DNA of 64,000 bases from Humitalea sp050632385 (GTDB lineage Bacteria > Pseudomonadota > Alphaproteobacteria > Acetobacterales > Acetobacteraceae), in assembly GCF_050632385.1 (NCBI RefSeq), contig NZ_CP192599.1:682001-746000 (forward strand), read 5' to 3'. Below, piece after piece: positions 1 through 7,860 of this stretch (positions within the stretch are counted from its first letter, which is position 1; the number at the start of each line of letters is the position of its first letter). A model generated the notes under the pieces. That model saw only the letters and a list, made by a program, of their open reading frames with translations, had not been told where the DNA came from and searched no databases. Position numbers and translations under genes: made by a program.

Positions 1-441
1 ATCCAGCAAGGGCTGCGCGAAGTCGGCATCAATGTCGAATTCGAAGTCACCGACTGGAACGTGCTGACCACCGCCTGGCGCGCCGGGGCGCGCGATCCCG
101 CCTCGCGCGGGGCCACGGCGCACAACAACTCCTACTTCAGCCAGGACCCCTTCACGGCGCTGATCCGCCATCTGGACAGCAGCCTGCAGTCGCCGCGCGG
201 CACCAACTGGGGCCACTACGAGGACCCGGCGATGGATGCGCTGTTCCAGCAGATGCGCGTCGCCTTCGACCCCGCGGCCCTCGATGCCGTGGTGAAACAG
301 GCGCACGAGAAGATCGTGAACGAGGCGCTGTTCCTCTTCGTGGCCCATGACCTGAACCCGCGCGCGATGCGGGCGCAGGTGCGGGGCTTTGTCCAGGCGC
401 GCAACTGGTTCCAGGACCTGGGGCCCGTCACCGTCGGGTAG
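1..441 (+). CDS. ABC transporter substrate-binding protein, family 5 (C-terminal part)
   Basis: The frame is open from the first base, so the N-terminus lies outside the window; 146 residues are visible. The sequence resembles the C-terminal lobe of peptide/opine/nickel-type (family 5) periplasmic solute-binding proteins: a helical lobe-closing stretch, an SYFSQDPF-like segment, a GHYEDPAMDALF segment, and a terminal part ending in GFVQARNWFQDLGPV. In this family the protein delivers a substrate to an inner-membrane ABC permease. The substrate cannot be told from this fragment. Permease genes, if linked, must lie upstream, because the next gene downstream is unrelated. Confidence 0.8.
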   Translation: MQQGLREVGINVEFEVTDWNVLTTAWRAGARDPASRGATAHNNSYFSQDPFTALIRHLDSSLQSPRGTNWGHYEDPAMDALFQQMRVAFDPAALDAVVKQAHEKIVNEALFLFVAHDLNPRAMRAQVRGFVQARNWFQDLGPVTVG

Positions 442-504
442 CGATTTCGTCTGGCCCTGGCCCCCGTCCGCGCTAGTCTCTGGCGTATCGACGGGGGGCA
501 GGTC

Positions 505-1074
505 ATGGCCATCACGCTGGATGATGCGACGGCGTTCCGCGCCGCCATCGGCGACCATCTGGGCGCAGATACGCCGGCCGATGTCGCTTCTGTGCTCGCC
601 GCCGGGGTCGCGATGGGTGAGGAAGCCTTCCGCGCCACACCCGCCTTGCCCGGCCAGACCGCGCTGAACCTGCGGATCGGGCGCTACGTCATCCGCGACG
701 ATGATCTGCCGGTGATCGAGACCATCGGTTCGGCCGCCACGGGCCTCGCCACCCTGGCCGCGAGTGCCGGCATCGCCTGGCCCGCCATCGTGCCGGCCAT
801 CACCGCCGTCGCGACCCTGGCCTGGACCCTGTGGCGCAAGGGCGCGCTGCTGACCCCGCGCCAGTTGCGGGTGGTCGGTCTGCTGCAAACCCATGGGCCA
901 TGCCCGGTCGCGGTCCTCGCACCCCTGGCCGCCGCCGATGGCGCCGGCGCCGTGCCCGAGACCATGCTGGAAGGCGTGCTGCTGAGCCTGAAGGAGGTCG
1001 AGACCCGCGACGGCCATGTCGTCGCCCTGGCCGCCGCCGACACCCAGGGTTTCTGGCGCGCGCGTGGGGTCTAG
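505..1074 (+). CDS. Hypothetical protein with a hydrophobic hairpin, paired with a zincin-like protein
   Basis: 189 residues that I do not recognise as a named family. The N-terminal ~70 residues are soluble and acidic. Residues ~74-107 are strongly hydrophobic and could form one or two membrane passes. The remainder, starting around LTPRQLRVVGLLQ, reads like a small winged-helix fold. The ATG at 505 is preceded by a GGGGG-rich stretch. It ends six bases before the next gene, so the two are almost certainly co-transcribed and probably work together. Function unknown. Confidence 0.7.
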   Translation: MAITLDDATAFRAAIGDHLGADTPADVASVLAAGVAMGEEAFRATPALPGQTALNLRIGRYVIRDDDLPVIETIGSAATGLATLAASAGIAWPAIVPAITAVATLAWTLWRKGALLTPRQLRVVGLLQTHGPCPVAVLAPLAAADGAGAVPETMLEGVLLSLKEVETRDGHVVALAAADTQGFWRARGV

Positions 1075-1080
1075 GCGGCG

Positions 1081-2307
1081 ATGTCCGACGCGATCCTGGA
1101 TGGGTTGAGCCTCGGCCCCCAGCCGCAATTCCTCCCGCCCGACATCCAGGCGCAATACGAGGCCGCCTTCGGCGTGCTGGTGGTGAACGGCGATTCCGCC
1201 GCCTTCACCGGCGGTGCGACGCGCGAGCTGATCGAGGCGATCAACCATGAAACCTACCACCACCTGCAAACGGTCTGCAGCGGCTACGGGCTGACCCGTG
1301 CGGAGGCGATCCGCCGCGCCGTCATCGACCGGGTGAACGCCGCCGCCTGGCGCGACCTGCGCGACAACCCGGTTTGGCTGGCGGTGCGGACCCTGCTCGG
1401 CTGGGCCCCCGGCTTCTTGCGCCGGCGCGTCGATATCGGGCGGCTGGAACGGGTCGTCGATGTGGCGCTGACGAACAACCGCGCCATCGCCCGCGCGTCG
1501 CGCGATACCGGCGGCGACCCGTCGCTGGCGGCGGCGGTGCTGCCCGGGCTCTTCGCGGCGCTGGACGGTATCCGTGCGGAGATGTGGCTGCCGCGGGAAG
1601 GCGGGCTGGCCGATGGGCATGTGGTGGAAGGCGCCGCGGTCGCCTTCACCGCCGCGGTGACGGCGGCGTCGCTGGAGGGGCCGGAAGTGCTGCTGGATGG
1701 CGCCCGGCTGGAAGCGCATTTCGTCGCCGCCAATGCGCTTCTGGATGCCGATTACAGCGCCCTGCTGACAGCAGCCCAGACGCGCTTCGATGGGCCGGTC
1801 GCGCCATGGCTCCTGCCCGCCACGGCCTTGGCCATGCGCTACGAACACCCAGGTGCTGCGGTGCTACCGCTGCTCGACCGGCTGCGCGCGGAGCCCGCGG
1901 CCGATGCGCTGGCGGCGGCACAGGCGCTGGCCGAGGAACTGACCGGCCTGCCCGGCGCGGGCGACTGGCTCGGCACCGCGCGCGACGTGCATCTGCGTGG
2001 CGAAACCGGCGGCGAGGTGCATGACGCGGCCCTGGCGGCGCTGGACGAAACGGGGTTGGACGAGGTCACGGTGCTCGCCGACCCCATGGGTTTCGGCGCG
2101 CTGCCGGCGCCGCTGTTGAGCAGCGTCATTCGTTTCAACGACCGGGTCGGCGCCATCGGATTGAACGCGGCCGAGGCCGCCGTGCGCGTCGCCATGGCCA
2201 ATCTGGCGCTACGCGCGCAGACGCGCCGGCGCTTCGATCGCGAAGCCAATGACGCGATGGCCCGCTGGGCGCAGGGGGTGCTGCACCGGCTGGTGGCTAG
2301 AGCGTGA
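1081..2307 (+). CDS. Hypothetical protein with HExxH (zincin-like) motif
   Basis: 408 residues of unknown family. Residues 56-60 read HETYH, a perfect HExxH zinc-binding motif, within NHETYHHLQT. About 120 residues later VVEGAA supplies a glutamate (E183) in an EGxA context, where gluzincin-type metalloproteases place their third zinc ligand. The middle and C-terminal parts are Ala/Leu-rich helices. There is no signal peptide, so it is probably cytoplasmic. It follows the preceding hypothetical gene by six bases. The metallopeptidase call is an inference from the motif alone; a non-catalytic zincin fold is possible. Confidence 0.68.
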   Translation: MSDAILDGLSLGPQPQFLPPDIQAQYEAAFGVLVVNGDSAAFTGGATRELIEAINHETYHHLQTVCSGYGLTRAEAIRRAVIDRVNAAAWRDLRDNPVWLAVRTLLGWAPGFLRRRVDIGRLERVVDVALTNNRAIARASRDTGGDPSLAAAVLPGLFAALDGIRAEMWLPREGGLADGHVVEGAAVAFTAAVTAASLEGPEVLLDGARLEAHFVAANALLDADYSALLTAAQTRFDGPVAPWLLPATALAMRYEHPGAAVLPLLDRLRAEPAADALAAAQALAEELTGLPGAGDWLGTARDVHLRGETGGEVHDAALAALDETGLDEVTVLADPMGFGALPAPLLSSVIRFNDRVGAIGLNAAEAAVRVAMANLALRAQTRRRFDREANDAMARWAQGVLHRLVARA

Positions 2308-2400
2308 TGGCCGTAGGCGCGAACGCGCCGCAGGGCTGAATCACGCGACAAAACAACAAGCTAGACCGTGATGCGTGAGCGAATGCGAACGCATCGCGGG
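2302..2400. terminator. Two stem-loops between convergent genes
   Basis: The gap between two convergent genes holds two imperfect palindromes. The first pairs GCGTGAT (2302-2308) with ATCACGC (2340-2346) and has an inner GGCGCG-AA-CGCGCC hairpin. The second pairs GTGATGCGT with ACGCATCGC near 2369-2398. Each is preceded by a similar TAGAGCGTGATG or TAGACCGTGATG start. Position suggests a bidirectional transcription end, but there is no clear T-run. Confidence 0.45.
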
Positions 2401-3309
2401 CTAGGGTGCCGGAAACCGCGCCATCCAATGCCGGGCAATCGCCTCCCGGCCGGTGACCCATACGCTGTCGCCATGCGCCGCCACATGGTCCAGGAAGCGC
2501 GCCAGCCCGCCGATGCGCGCGGCATGGCCGATCATGCGCGGATGCACACCGATGGACATCATGCCAGGCTGATGCTTGCCCTCCGCATGCAGCCAGTCGA
2601 AAGCATCGCGCAGCAGCGTGAAGAATTCGCCGGCGGTGTTGATGGTGCCCGGCGCCAGCTTGCAGTCGTTGGTGACCAGCGAATACGGCACGATCAGGTG
2701 CGGCTGGTCTGACACGCGCGTCCAATACGGCAGTTCGTCATCATAGGCGTCGCTGTCGTACAGAAACCCGCCGTGCTCCACCAACAGGCGGCGCGTGTTC
2801 ACCGATGGCCCATAGCGGCAGGTCCAGCCGGTGGGCGCAGCGCCGACGGTGCGCTTCAGGCTTTCGACGGCGCGGGCGATGTGGTCGCGTTCCTCGGATT
2901 CAGTCAGCGTCCAGTGCTTCACCCAGCGCCAACCGTGGCAGCACAGGTCGGCACCGCTATCGGCGATGGCGCGGGCGATCTCTGGGGTTTTTTCCAGGGC
3001 CTGGGCGCAGGCGAAGGCGGTGAAAGGCATGTCCCTGTCAGCGAAGACGCGCAGCAGGCGCCAGATGCCGACGCGGCTGCCGTAGTCATACATGGATTCC
3101 GCGGCCAGATCGCGGCCTGTGATGCCGACATCGATGCCCACGGCCTCGCTCAGCGACCAGTCGGTGATGGGGTCGCCATTCTCGGCGCAGTATTCGCTGC
3201 CTTCCTCGATATTGATGGCGAAGTTCACCGCGACGCGGGCGCCGTTCGGCCAGGCCGGATCAGGGCGGGCATTGGCATAGCCCCGGCGGTCGCGGATCAC
3301 ACCAGCCAT
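2401..3309 (-). CDS. Polysaccharide deacetylase / PuuE-type allantoinase-like protein
   Basis: 302 residues matching the NodB-homology family, in the subgroup that includes the metal-independent allantoinase PuuE and related cyclic-amide hydrolases. It has an EEGSE-containing N-terminal strand, a YDYGSRVGIWRLL segment typical of the PuuE group, a WTCRYGPS segment, YDSDAYDDELPYW, and a late GVHPR motif. It has no signal peptide, so it is cytoplasmic. Its start overlaps the end of dctM by 13 bases, making it the last gene of a TRAP transporter operon. It therefore probably acts on the imported compound. Substrate is not determined; a ureide or cyclic amide is my inference. Confidence 0.82.
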   Translation of the reverse strand: MAGVIRDRRGYANARPDPAWPNGARVAVNFAINIEEGSEYCAENGDPITDWSLSEAVGIDVGITGRDLAAESMYDYGSRVGIWRLLRVFADRDMPFTAFACAQALEKTPEIARAIADSGADLCCHGWRWVKHWTLTESEERDHIARAVESLKRTVGAAPTGWTCRYGPSVNTRRLLVEHGGFLYDSDAYDDELPYWTRVSDQPHLIVPYSLVTNDCKLAPGTINTAGEFFTLLRDAFDWLHAEGKHQPGMMSIGVHPRMIGHAARIGGLARFLDHVAAHGDSVWVTGREAIARHWMARFPAP

Positions 3310-4655
3310 AGCGCAATCCCCGGATGCCAGAGCAACAACAGCACCGCCAGGATATAGACGGCAAGGAAGGGCATCACGCCGGCAAAGACATCCTCGATCG
3401 GCCCGGGCGGCTGTCGCATGCCCTGCAACACATAGAGGATGGTGCCGTCAGGCGGCGAGATCATCGCGATCTCCACCAGCATGGTCACGATCACGCCGAA
3501 CCAGATGGGGTCGTAGCCCAGCGCCTTCACCAGGGGGAAGATCACCGGGATGGTGGTCACGATCATGGAGAAGCCCTCCATGAAGGTGCCCAGCGCGATG
3601 TAGAAGCCGATGATGAACAGCATGAGCACCCAGGGCGGAAACGGCAGCCCGCCCACCGCCTGCGCCAGCGCCTGCGGCACGCCGACCGAGGCCAGCACGA
3701 AGTTCAGCAGATAGGCGCCCAACAAGATCAGCCCGATCATCGACGTCGCCAGCGCCGTCCCCGACAGGCTGTCGCGCAACAGCGGCCATGACAGCTTGCG
3801 TTCCCAGGCCCCCAGCGCCAACGCGCCAACCACGCCGAAGGCAGCACTTTCCGTGGGCGTCGCGACACCCGTGTAGATCGTGCCCAGCACCAGCCCCATC
3901 AGCAGCAGGGTCGGGATGAGGTCCAGCAGCGATTGCCATTTTTGGGCCGTCGTCGCGCGCGGCCCGGGTGGTGCGGGATGGCGCCAGCCATGCACCAGGA
4001 TCACCAAGGTGAACAACACCACGACCAGCAGCGCCGGCCCGATCGCCGCGACATACAAGGCCCCGACCGAGGTCTCGGTGATCAGCGCATAGACGATGAA
4101 GGTGATCCCCGGCGGGATCAGGTTGCCCAGCGCACCACCCGCCGCCAGCGATCCCAACACCATCCGCGGGTTGTGATGCGTGTCGCGGAAATACGGCAGC
4201 GCCACCGATCCCATCGTCGCGGCCGTCGCGACCGATGATCCACTGATCGCGGAGAACACGGCGCAGGAGGCGATGTTGGTGTGCAGCAACCCCCCCGGAA
4301 ATCGGTTCAGCCAGACGCCCATCGCGGAATACAGCCGATTGGACAGGCCCGCGCGCAGCATGACTTCGCCCATCAGCAGGAACAGCGGCACCGACACCAG
4401 CACGAAATTGGTGTTCGTCGTCCACAAGGTCTGGCCGATGTAGAGCCAGAAGGGCCGGTCCGACAGCAGGAACCCCGCGACCAGCCCCAAACACCCTAGC
4501 GCCGCGCCGACATGCACCCCCGCGCCGAAGAAGCCCAGGAAGAGGCCAATCAGCATGATGGCCTCGGCCCAGGGCAAATGCGCGGGGCCGGCACCCATGA
4601 AGGTCGCGTAGCCAAAGGCGCCGACGACAGCAAAAATGAATACGATTGCGATCAT
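3297..4655 (-). CDS. dctM: TRAP transporter large permease (DctM)
   Basis: 452 residues forming a very hydrophobic polytopic membrane protein with the repeated helical organisation of DctM/SiaM large subunits. Typical segments are seen: LFLLMGEVMLRAGLSNRLY, SGSSVATAATMGSVALP, GNLIPPGITFIVY, and the C-terminal ISPPDGTILYVLQG. With the small subunit and periplasmic receptor it performs sodium-driven uptake of an organic acid or related anion. Its ATG overlaps the TGA of dctQ by four bases, and its end overlaps the deacetylase start. Confidence 0.93.
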   Translation of the reverse strand: MIAIVFIFAVVGAFGYATFMGAGPAHLPWAEAIMLIGLFLGFFGAGVHVGAALGCLGLVAGFLLSDRPFWLYIGQTLWTTNTNFVLVSVPLFLLMGEVMLRAGLSNRLYSAMGVWLNRFPGGLLHTNIASCAVFSAISGSSVATAATMGSVALPYFRDTHHNPRMVLGSLAAGGALGNLIPPGITFIVYALITETSVGALYVAAIGPALLVVVLFTLVILVHGWRHPAPPGPRATTAQKWQSLLDLIPTLLLMGLVLGTIYTGVATPTESAAFGVVGALALGAWERKLSWPLLRDSLSGTALATSMIGLILLGAYLLNFVLASVGVPQALAQAVGGLPFPPWVLMLFIIGFYIALGTFMEGFSMIVTTIPVIFPLVKALGYDPIWFGVIVTMLVEIAMISPPDGTILYVLQGMRQPPGPIEDVFAGVMPFLAVYILAVLLLLWHPGIALWLV

Positions 4656-5272
4656 CGCCGCAAAGCCTCACGCGCGCCGATGGCTTCCAGGGTTTCCTCC
4701 GCTTCATCCATGTCATTGCGTGCGCCGGCGACGGTTTCGACATCGTCGTAGCGCCCGGCCAAGGTCAGCAGCAGGATGTCCAAGGTCCGCAGCAGCACGC
4801 AGAGCAGGAAGAAGAACATCCCCCCCGCCCACAGCGCCTGCGGAATCCACAACGGCGCCCGCAGTGCGGAGATATCCGTCGCATTGAACATCAGGCTCTC
4901 GTCCACCAGCATCCAGGCGCCGTAGCCGAGGTAACCGGCAAAGACCGTCAGCAGGCAGAAGGCCAGCAGATGCGCATAGGCGCGCGGCTTCGGCGGCAGT
5001 TTCCGCACCAGCAGGTCCACGCGGATATGCGCCCGCCGCGCCAGCACCCCCGCCAACGACCAGGAAATGCCAATCGCCAGCGCATAGCCCGAGAGTTCGA
5101 TGGTGGACCGCGTGGAAAATCCGAAGAAGTTCCGCGCGATCACATCGCCGGTGATCAGCAGGGTCGCCGCCAGGAACAACGCGCCCCCCAGCAGCATCAA
5201 CCCCAGCGCCAACCGGTCCGCGACCCGACGTAGCGGGCCGAGGGCCGTTGGCTCCAACTTGCTGGAGTCCAA
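4652..5272 (-). CDS. dctQ: TRAP transporter small permease (DctQ)
   Basis: 206 residues with four predicted membrane helices, the size and pattern of DctQ small subunits. It contains ITGDVIARNFFGFST and a SWSLAGVLARRAHIRVDLLV stretch typical of the family, plus a charged cytoplasmic tail rich in Asp and Glu. The frame opens at a TTG directly abutting the TAA stop of dctP, with an SD-like GGACTCC nearby; a later start is possible. It bridges the receptor and the large permease. Confidence 0.88.
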   Translation of the reverse strand: MDSSKLEPTALGPLRRVADRLALGLMLLGGALFLAATLLITGDVIARNFFGFSTRSTIELSGYALAIGISWSLAGVLARRAHIRVDLLVRKLPPKPRAYAHLLAFCLLTVFAGYLGYGAWMLVDESLMFNATDISALRAPLWIPQALWAGGMFFFLLCVLLRTLDILLLTLAGRYDDVETVAGARNDMDEAEETLEAIGAREALRR

Positions 5273-6346
5273 TTACTGGGCCCGAACCCCGCTGATGGGC
5301 GCGATCACCTCATTGTAGACCTCGCCGCAACGCGCGCCGCAGCGCCGCACCCAGGCCGGCAGCACGGTGTCGCGGAAGGTCGTCTTGATGCTGTCCAGAT
5401 CGGCCTGGCTCGGCACCACCTCGATCATGCGCCGCGCCTCGGGCACCACCGTATGGATGCGGCACTTGTCGGCCAGGCCCAGGTTGCAATCGATGCCATC
5501 CTGCGTCGCGACCGCGCCCAATTCCCATTGCGCATCGGCGACACGCTTGAAGCCGTCTTCAAGGAAGGCGCGAACCTCCGGCGTCTGGCGGTTCCACCAG
5601 GCCAGGTTCACGAAGTAGCCCGACAGGCTCCAGGTCGAGGGCAGGGTGTACATATGCGTGGTGACTTCCCACCACTTCACGCCATTGGCCGTGCCGGTGC
5701 CGGTGATGGCGCAATCGACCGTGCCGCGTTCCAGCGCGGAATAGACCTCGGGGAAGGCGATGGCCGCGGCCTGCGCGCCATAGGCCTGCACGAAATCGGC
5801 GACCGACGGCCCGTTGGTCCGCACCCGCAACCCGCGCATCGACGCCATGCCCGTCACCGGGCGGCGGCAGAAGAACACCTGCGCCGGGAACGGATAGACC
5901 GCGAGCATCCGCACGCCGACGCGCTCAAGATCGCGGTTCAGCACAGGCGTCATCGCATCGGCCACGCGGCGCGCCTGCTCCAGGGTCGGGTTCAGCCCCG
6001 CCAGGTCCAGCGCATCCAGCATCGGCACGTCACCCGACACGACGCCCAGCGTCGCGCCGCCAATCTCGACCTGCCCCGAACGCACCAGGCGAATGACCTC
6101 CGGCCCACCGACGCCGCGTTCCGGCCAGGACTGCAGGGTCACCGCGACGCGCCCACCGCTGCGCGTGCCAAAACCATCGCGCAGCAGCGGCATGTCCACC
6201 TGGGTGTATTGCGGCAAGGTCGGCCCGGGCTGGGTGACCGCGGTCATCGCGACGCGCGGCCCGGCCGCAAGATCCTGTGCCTGGCCAGGCACGGCGGCCA
6301 GGACCGCGAGGCCGGCGGCGAGGGCGAGGTGGTGCAGACGGGCCAT
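5273..6346 (-). CDS. dctP: TRAP transporter periplasmic substrate-binding protein (DctP)
   Basis: 357 residues beginning with a clear Sec signal peptide (LALAAGLAVLAAVPGQAQD). The frame is open further upstream, but the ATG at 6346 is where the signal peptide begins, so I place the start there. Family marks include GLRVRTNGPSVADFVQAYGA and the highly typical FPEVYSALERGTVDCAITG. The protein captures the substrate and hands it to DctQM. Four cysteines near the C-terminus (DCNLG, DKC, RRCGARC) are unusual and could form disulfides in the periplasm. Confidence 0.93.
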   Translation of the reverse strand: MARLHHLALAAGLAVLAAVPGQAQDLAAGPRVAMTAVTQPGPTLPQYTQVDMPLLRDGFGTRSGGRVAVTLQSWPERGVGGPEVIRLVRSGQVEIGGATLGVVSGDVPMLDALDLAGLNPTLEQARRVADAMTPVLNRDLERVGVRMLAVYPFPAQVFFCRRPVTGMASMRGLRVRTNGPSVADFVQAYGAQAAAIAFPEVYSALERGTVDCAITGTGTANGVKWWEVTTHMYTLPSTWSLSGYFVNLAWWNRQTPEVRAFLEDGFKRVADAQWELGAVATQDGIDCNLGLADKCRIHTVVPEARRMIEVVPSQADLDSIKTTFRDTVLPAWVRRCGARCGEVYNEVIAPISGVRAQ

Positions 6347-6541
6347 GCGAGGCTCTCCGGATGTGATGAGGTCTTGAGGCTGGCACGCGGCTTTGCGCGC
6401 TGCCACCCGAATCCTCGGCGCCGCCCGCGCCCGCCATCCCGGCTTTGCCCAAAGCATCGGCAGGTTGGCGCGCGGCGACGCATGGTTGCCGCGATCACGC
6501 CGGCAACGCAGTCTTCGCGGCCACAACCCAAGGGATCGCCG

Positions 6542-6934
6542 ATGCCGAAGAAGACCGTGTTCTCGCCACTGGTCGTGACGCCGACCAACCCACATGCACA
6601 GGCGACAGTCGCCGGCGGGCACTTCTACGCCGCCACCGTGTCGCTGGACGTGCAAGGCAAAATCGTCGGCGTCGGCGACATCCGCGCCCAAACCCGACAG
6701 GCCCTGACCAACCTCAAACACCTGCTCGAAGCCGCCGGCGGCAGCATGGACGACGTCGCGCGCGTCATGATTTACCTGACCGACATGCGATACTTCGCCG
6801 GGATGAACGAGGTCTATCGGGAGTTCTTCTTCGGCGACAGCCTGCCGAGCCGCGCGACCGTCACCGGCAGCATGGGCATGCCGGAACTCCTGGTCGAATT
6901 CGACGTGATCGCCTGGCTGGGGCCGGATGCGTAG
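6542..6934 (+). CDS. RidA family (YjgF/YER057c/UK114) protein
   Basis: 130 residues, the standard length for the family. It contains GVGDIRAQTRQALTNLKHLLEAAGGSMDDVARVMIYLTD and ends with PELLVEFDVIAWLG. The conserved arginine used by deaminating members is present in the SLPSRATVTG segment. Many family members hydrolyse enamine/imine intermediates; others act in catabolic operons on ureides or aromatics. It is divergent from the TRAP/deacetylase operon, with a 195-base region between the starts that must hold both promoters; I see no clear sigma-70 boxes there. Co-function with that operon is inference. Confidence 0.88.
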   Translation: MPKKTVFSPLVVTPTNPHAQATVAGGHFYAATVSLDVQGKIVGVGDIRAQTRQALTNLKHLLEAAGGSMDDVARVMIYLTDMRYFAGMNEVYREFFFGDSLPSRATVTGSMGMPELLVEFDVIAWLGPDA

Positions 6935-6940
6935 GGGGTG

Positions 6941-7180
6941 AGGGCGGTTCTGTGAGAGGGACTTCGTCCCCCTCACACTCCCCCTACCAAGGGCCGGCGG
7001 GCCCTTGGAACCCGCGGCATTTGGCCAAGGCATGGGAGGGGAATGTCACGCCAGCGGCGCTGGACCGCCTCTGACGCCCCTCCCATGCCTTGGCCAAAAC
7101 ACCTCGTCGGTCCAGGGGCGGCGGCCCCTGGTTGGGGGAGGCGTGGAGGGGGCGAATAGCCCCTTCCACAGACCGCCCTA
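6941..7180. repeat. Interspersed palindromic element, copy A (240 bp)
   Basis: The whole gap between two convergent gene ends is one large inverted repeat. The outer ends read AGGGCGGTTCTGTG on the left and CACAGACCGCCCT on the right. Each arm holds two hairpins: an outer GGG(A/G)CTTCG..CCCC type and an inner CCAAGGGCC/GGCCCTTGG type. The centre is a perfect 22-bp inverted repeat, 7020-7041 with 7077-7098, enclosing a 35-base loop containing GTCACGCCA. Copies B (30008-30125) and C (62931-63181) share arm sequence. It probably also works as a bidirectional terminator. Confidence 0.85.
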
Positions 7181-7185
7181 ACCCT

Positions 7186-7740
7186 TCAGCCAAACATCTC
7201 GATCGACCCGTCCAGGTCCATCAGTCCGGTGTCGACCAGCATGGTCGGATGCCGCTGGCGCACCTGGGCGCGGAAGGTTTCGAGTGATGCGAGATGCGTC
7301 ACCGTCTCGACCTGCCGATCCGCGACGCGGGCGGCGCCGTAGGCGATCTTCGCGGCACCGCAGTCGCGATGGTTGATCGCGATGACCTTGGGGATCCCGT
7401 GCAATTGGATCGAGGCGCCCAGGTTGTCCCAGAACGTGCGGTGCCAGGCCTGGAACGCCGGGGCGACGACGCCGATGGCGGATCCGGCGAAGGCGAATTG
7501 GCTGTACCGGCCCACAAGGTTCTGCTGCTGCGCCCAGGCCATGGTCGGTGCCGGAAAGCGCGGGTCGATGCAGGTCAGGACCATCGCATCATATCCGCCT
7601 TGGGCCGCCGCTGGCCGGGGCAGGCCCGCCACCAGCCCGGCGGCACCCGCCGCTGCGATGAATAGGCGCCGGCCAAAACGCGGGATCAGGTAATCCGCGC
7701 AGCAGGCGCAGCCTGCCAAGTGTGGGGTATGTTGTGACAT
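7186..7740 (-). CDS. Exported beta-carbonic anhydrase-like protein
   Basis: 184 residues. The N-terminus carries a twin-arginine-type signal (RFGRRLFIAAAG, ending PAAAQ), preceded by a cysteine cluster (CACC) at residues 11-14. The mature part shows the beta-carbonic anhydrase pattern: C57-x-D59-x-R61 in CIDPR, then H124 and C127 in NHRDCG, which supply zinc ligands. It is shorter than classic enzymes and lacks the long C-terminal helix region. The ATG at 7740 is chosen because it leaves the signal peptide intact. Periplasmic location follows from the Tat signal; catalytic activity is inferred. Confidence 0.8.
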   Translation of the reverse strand: MSQHTPHLAGCACCADYLIPRFGRRLFIAAAGAAGLVAGLPRPAAAQGGYDAMVLTCIDPRFPAPTMAWAQQQNLVGRYSQFAFAGSAIGVVAPAFQAWHRTFWDNLGASIQLHGIPKVIAINHRDCGAAKIAYGAARVADRQVETVTHLASLETFRAQVRQRHPTMLVDTGLMDLDGSIEMFG

Positions 7741-7860
7741 GCGACGCTTCTCCAGGCCCTGTGCCAGCTTGGTGCGGGGCGGGGTGCCCCATAGCGCAGT
7801 GTCGAGGCCTTTAACTGAACAGAACGACAATGCCCCCGGGGCGCGCCAGAAAAATCCGCG

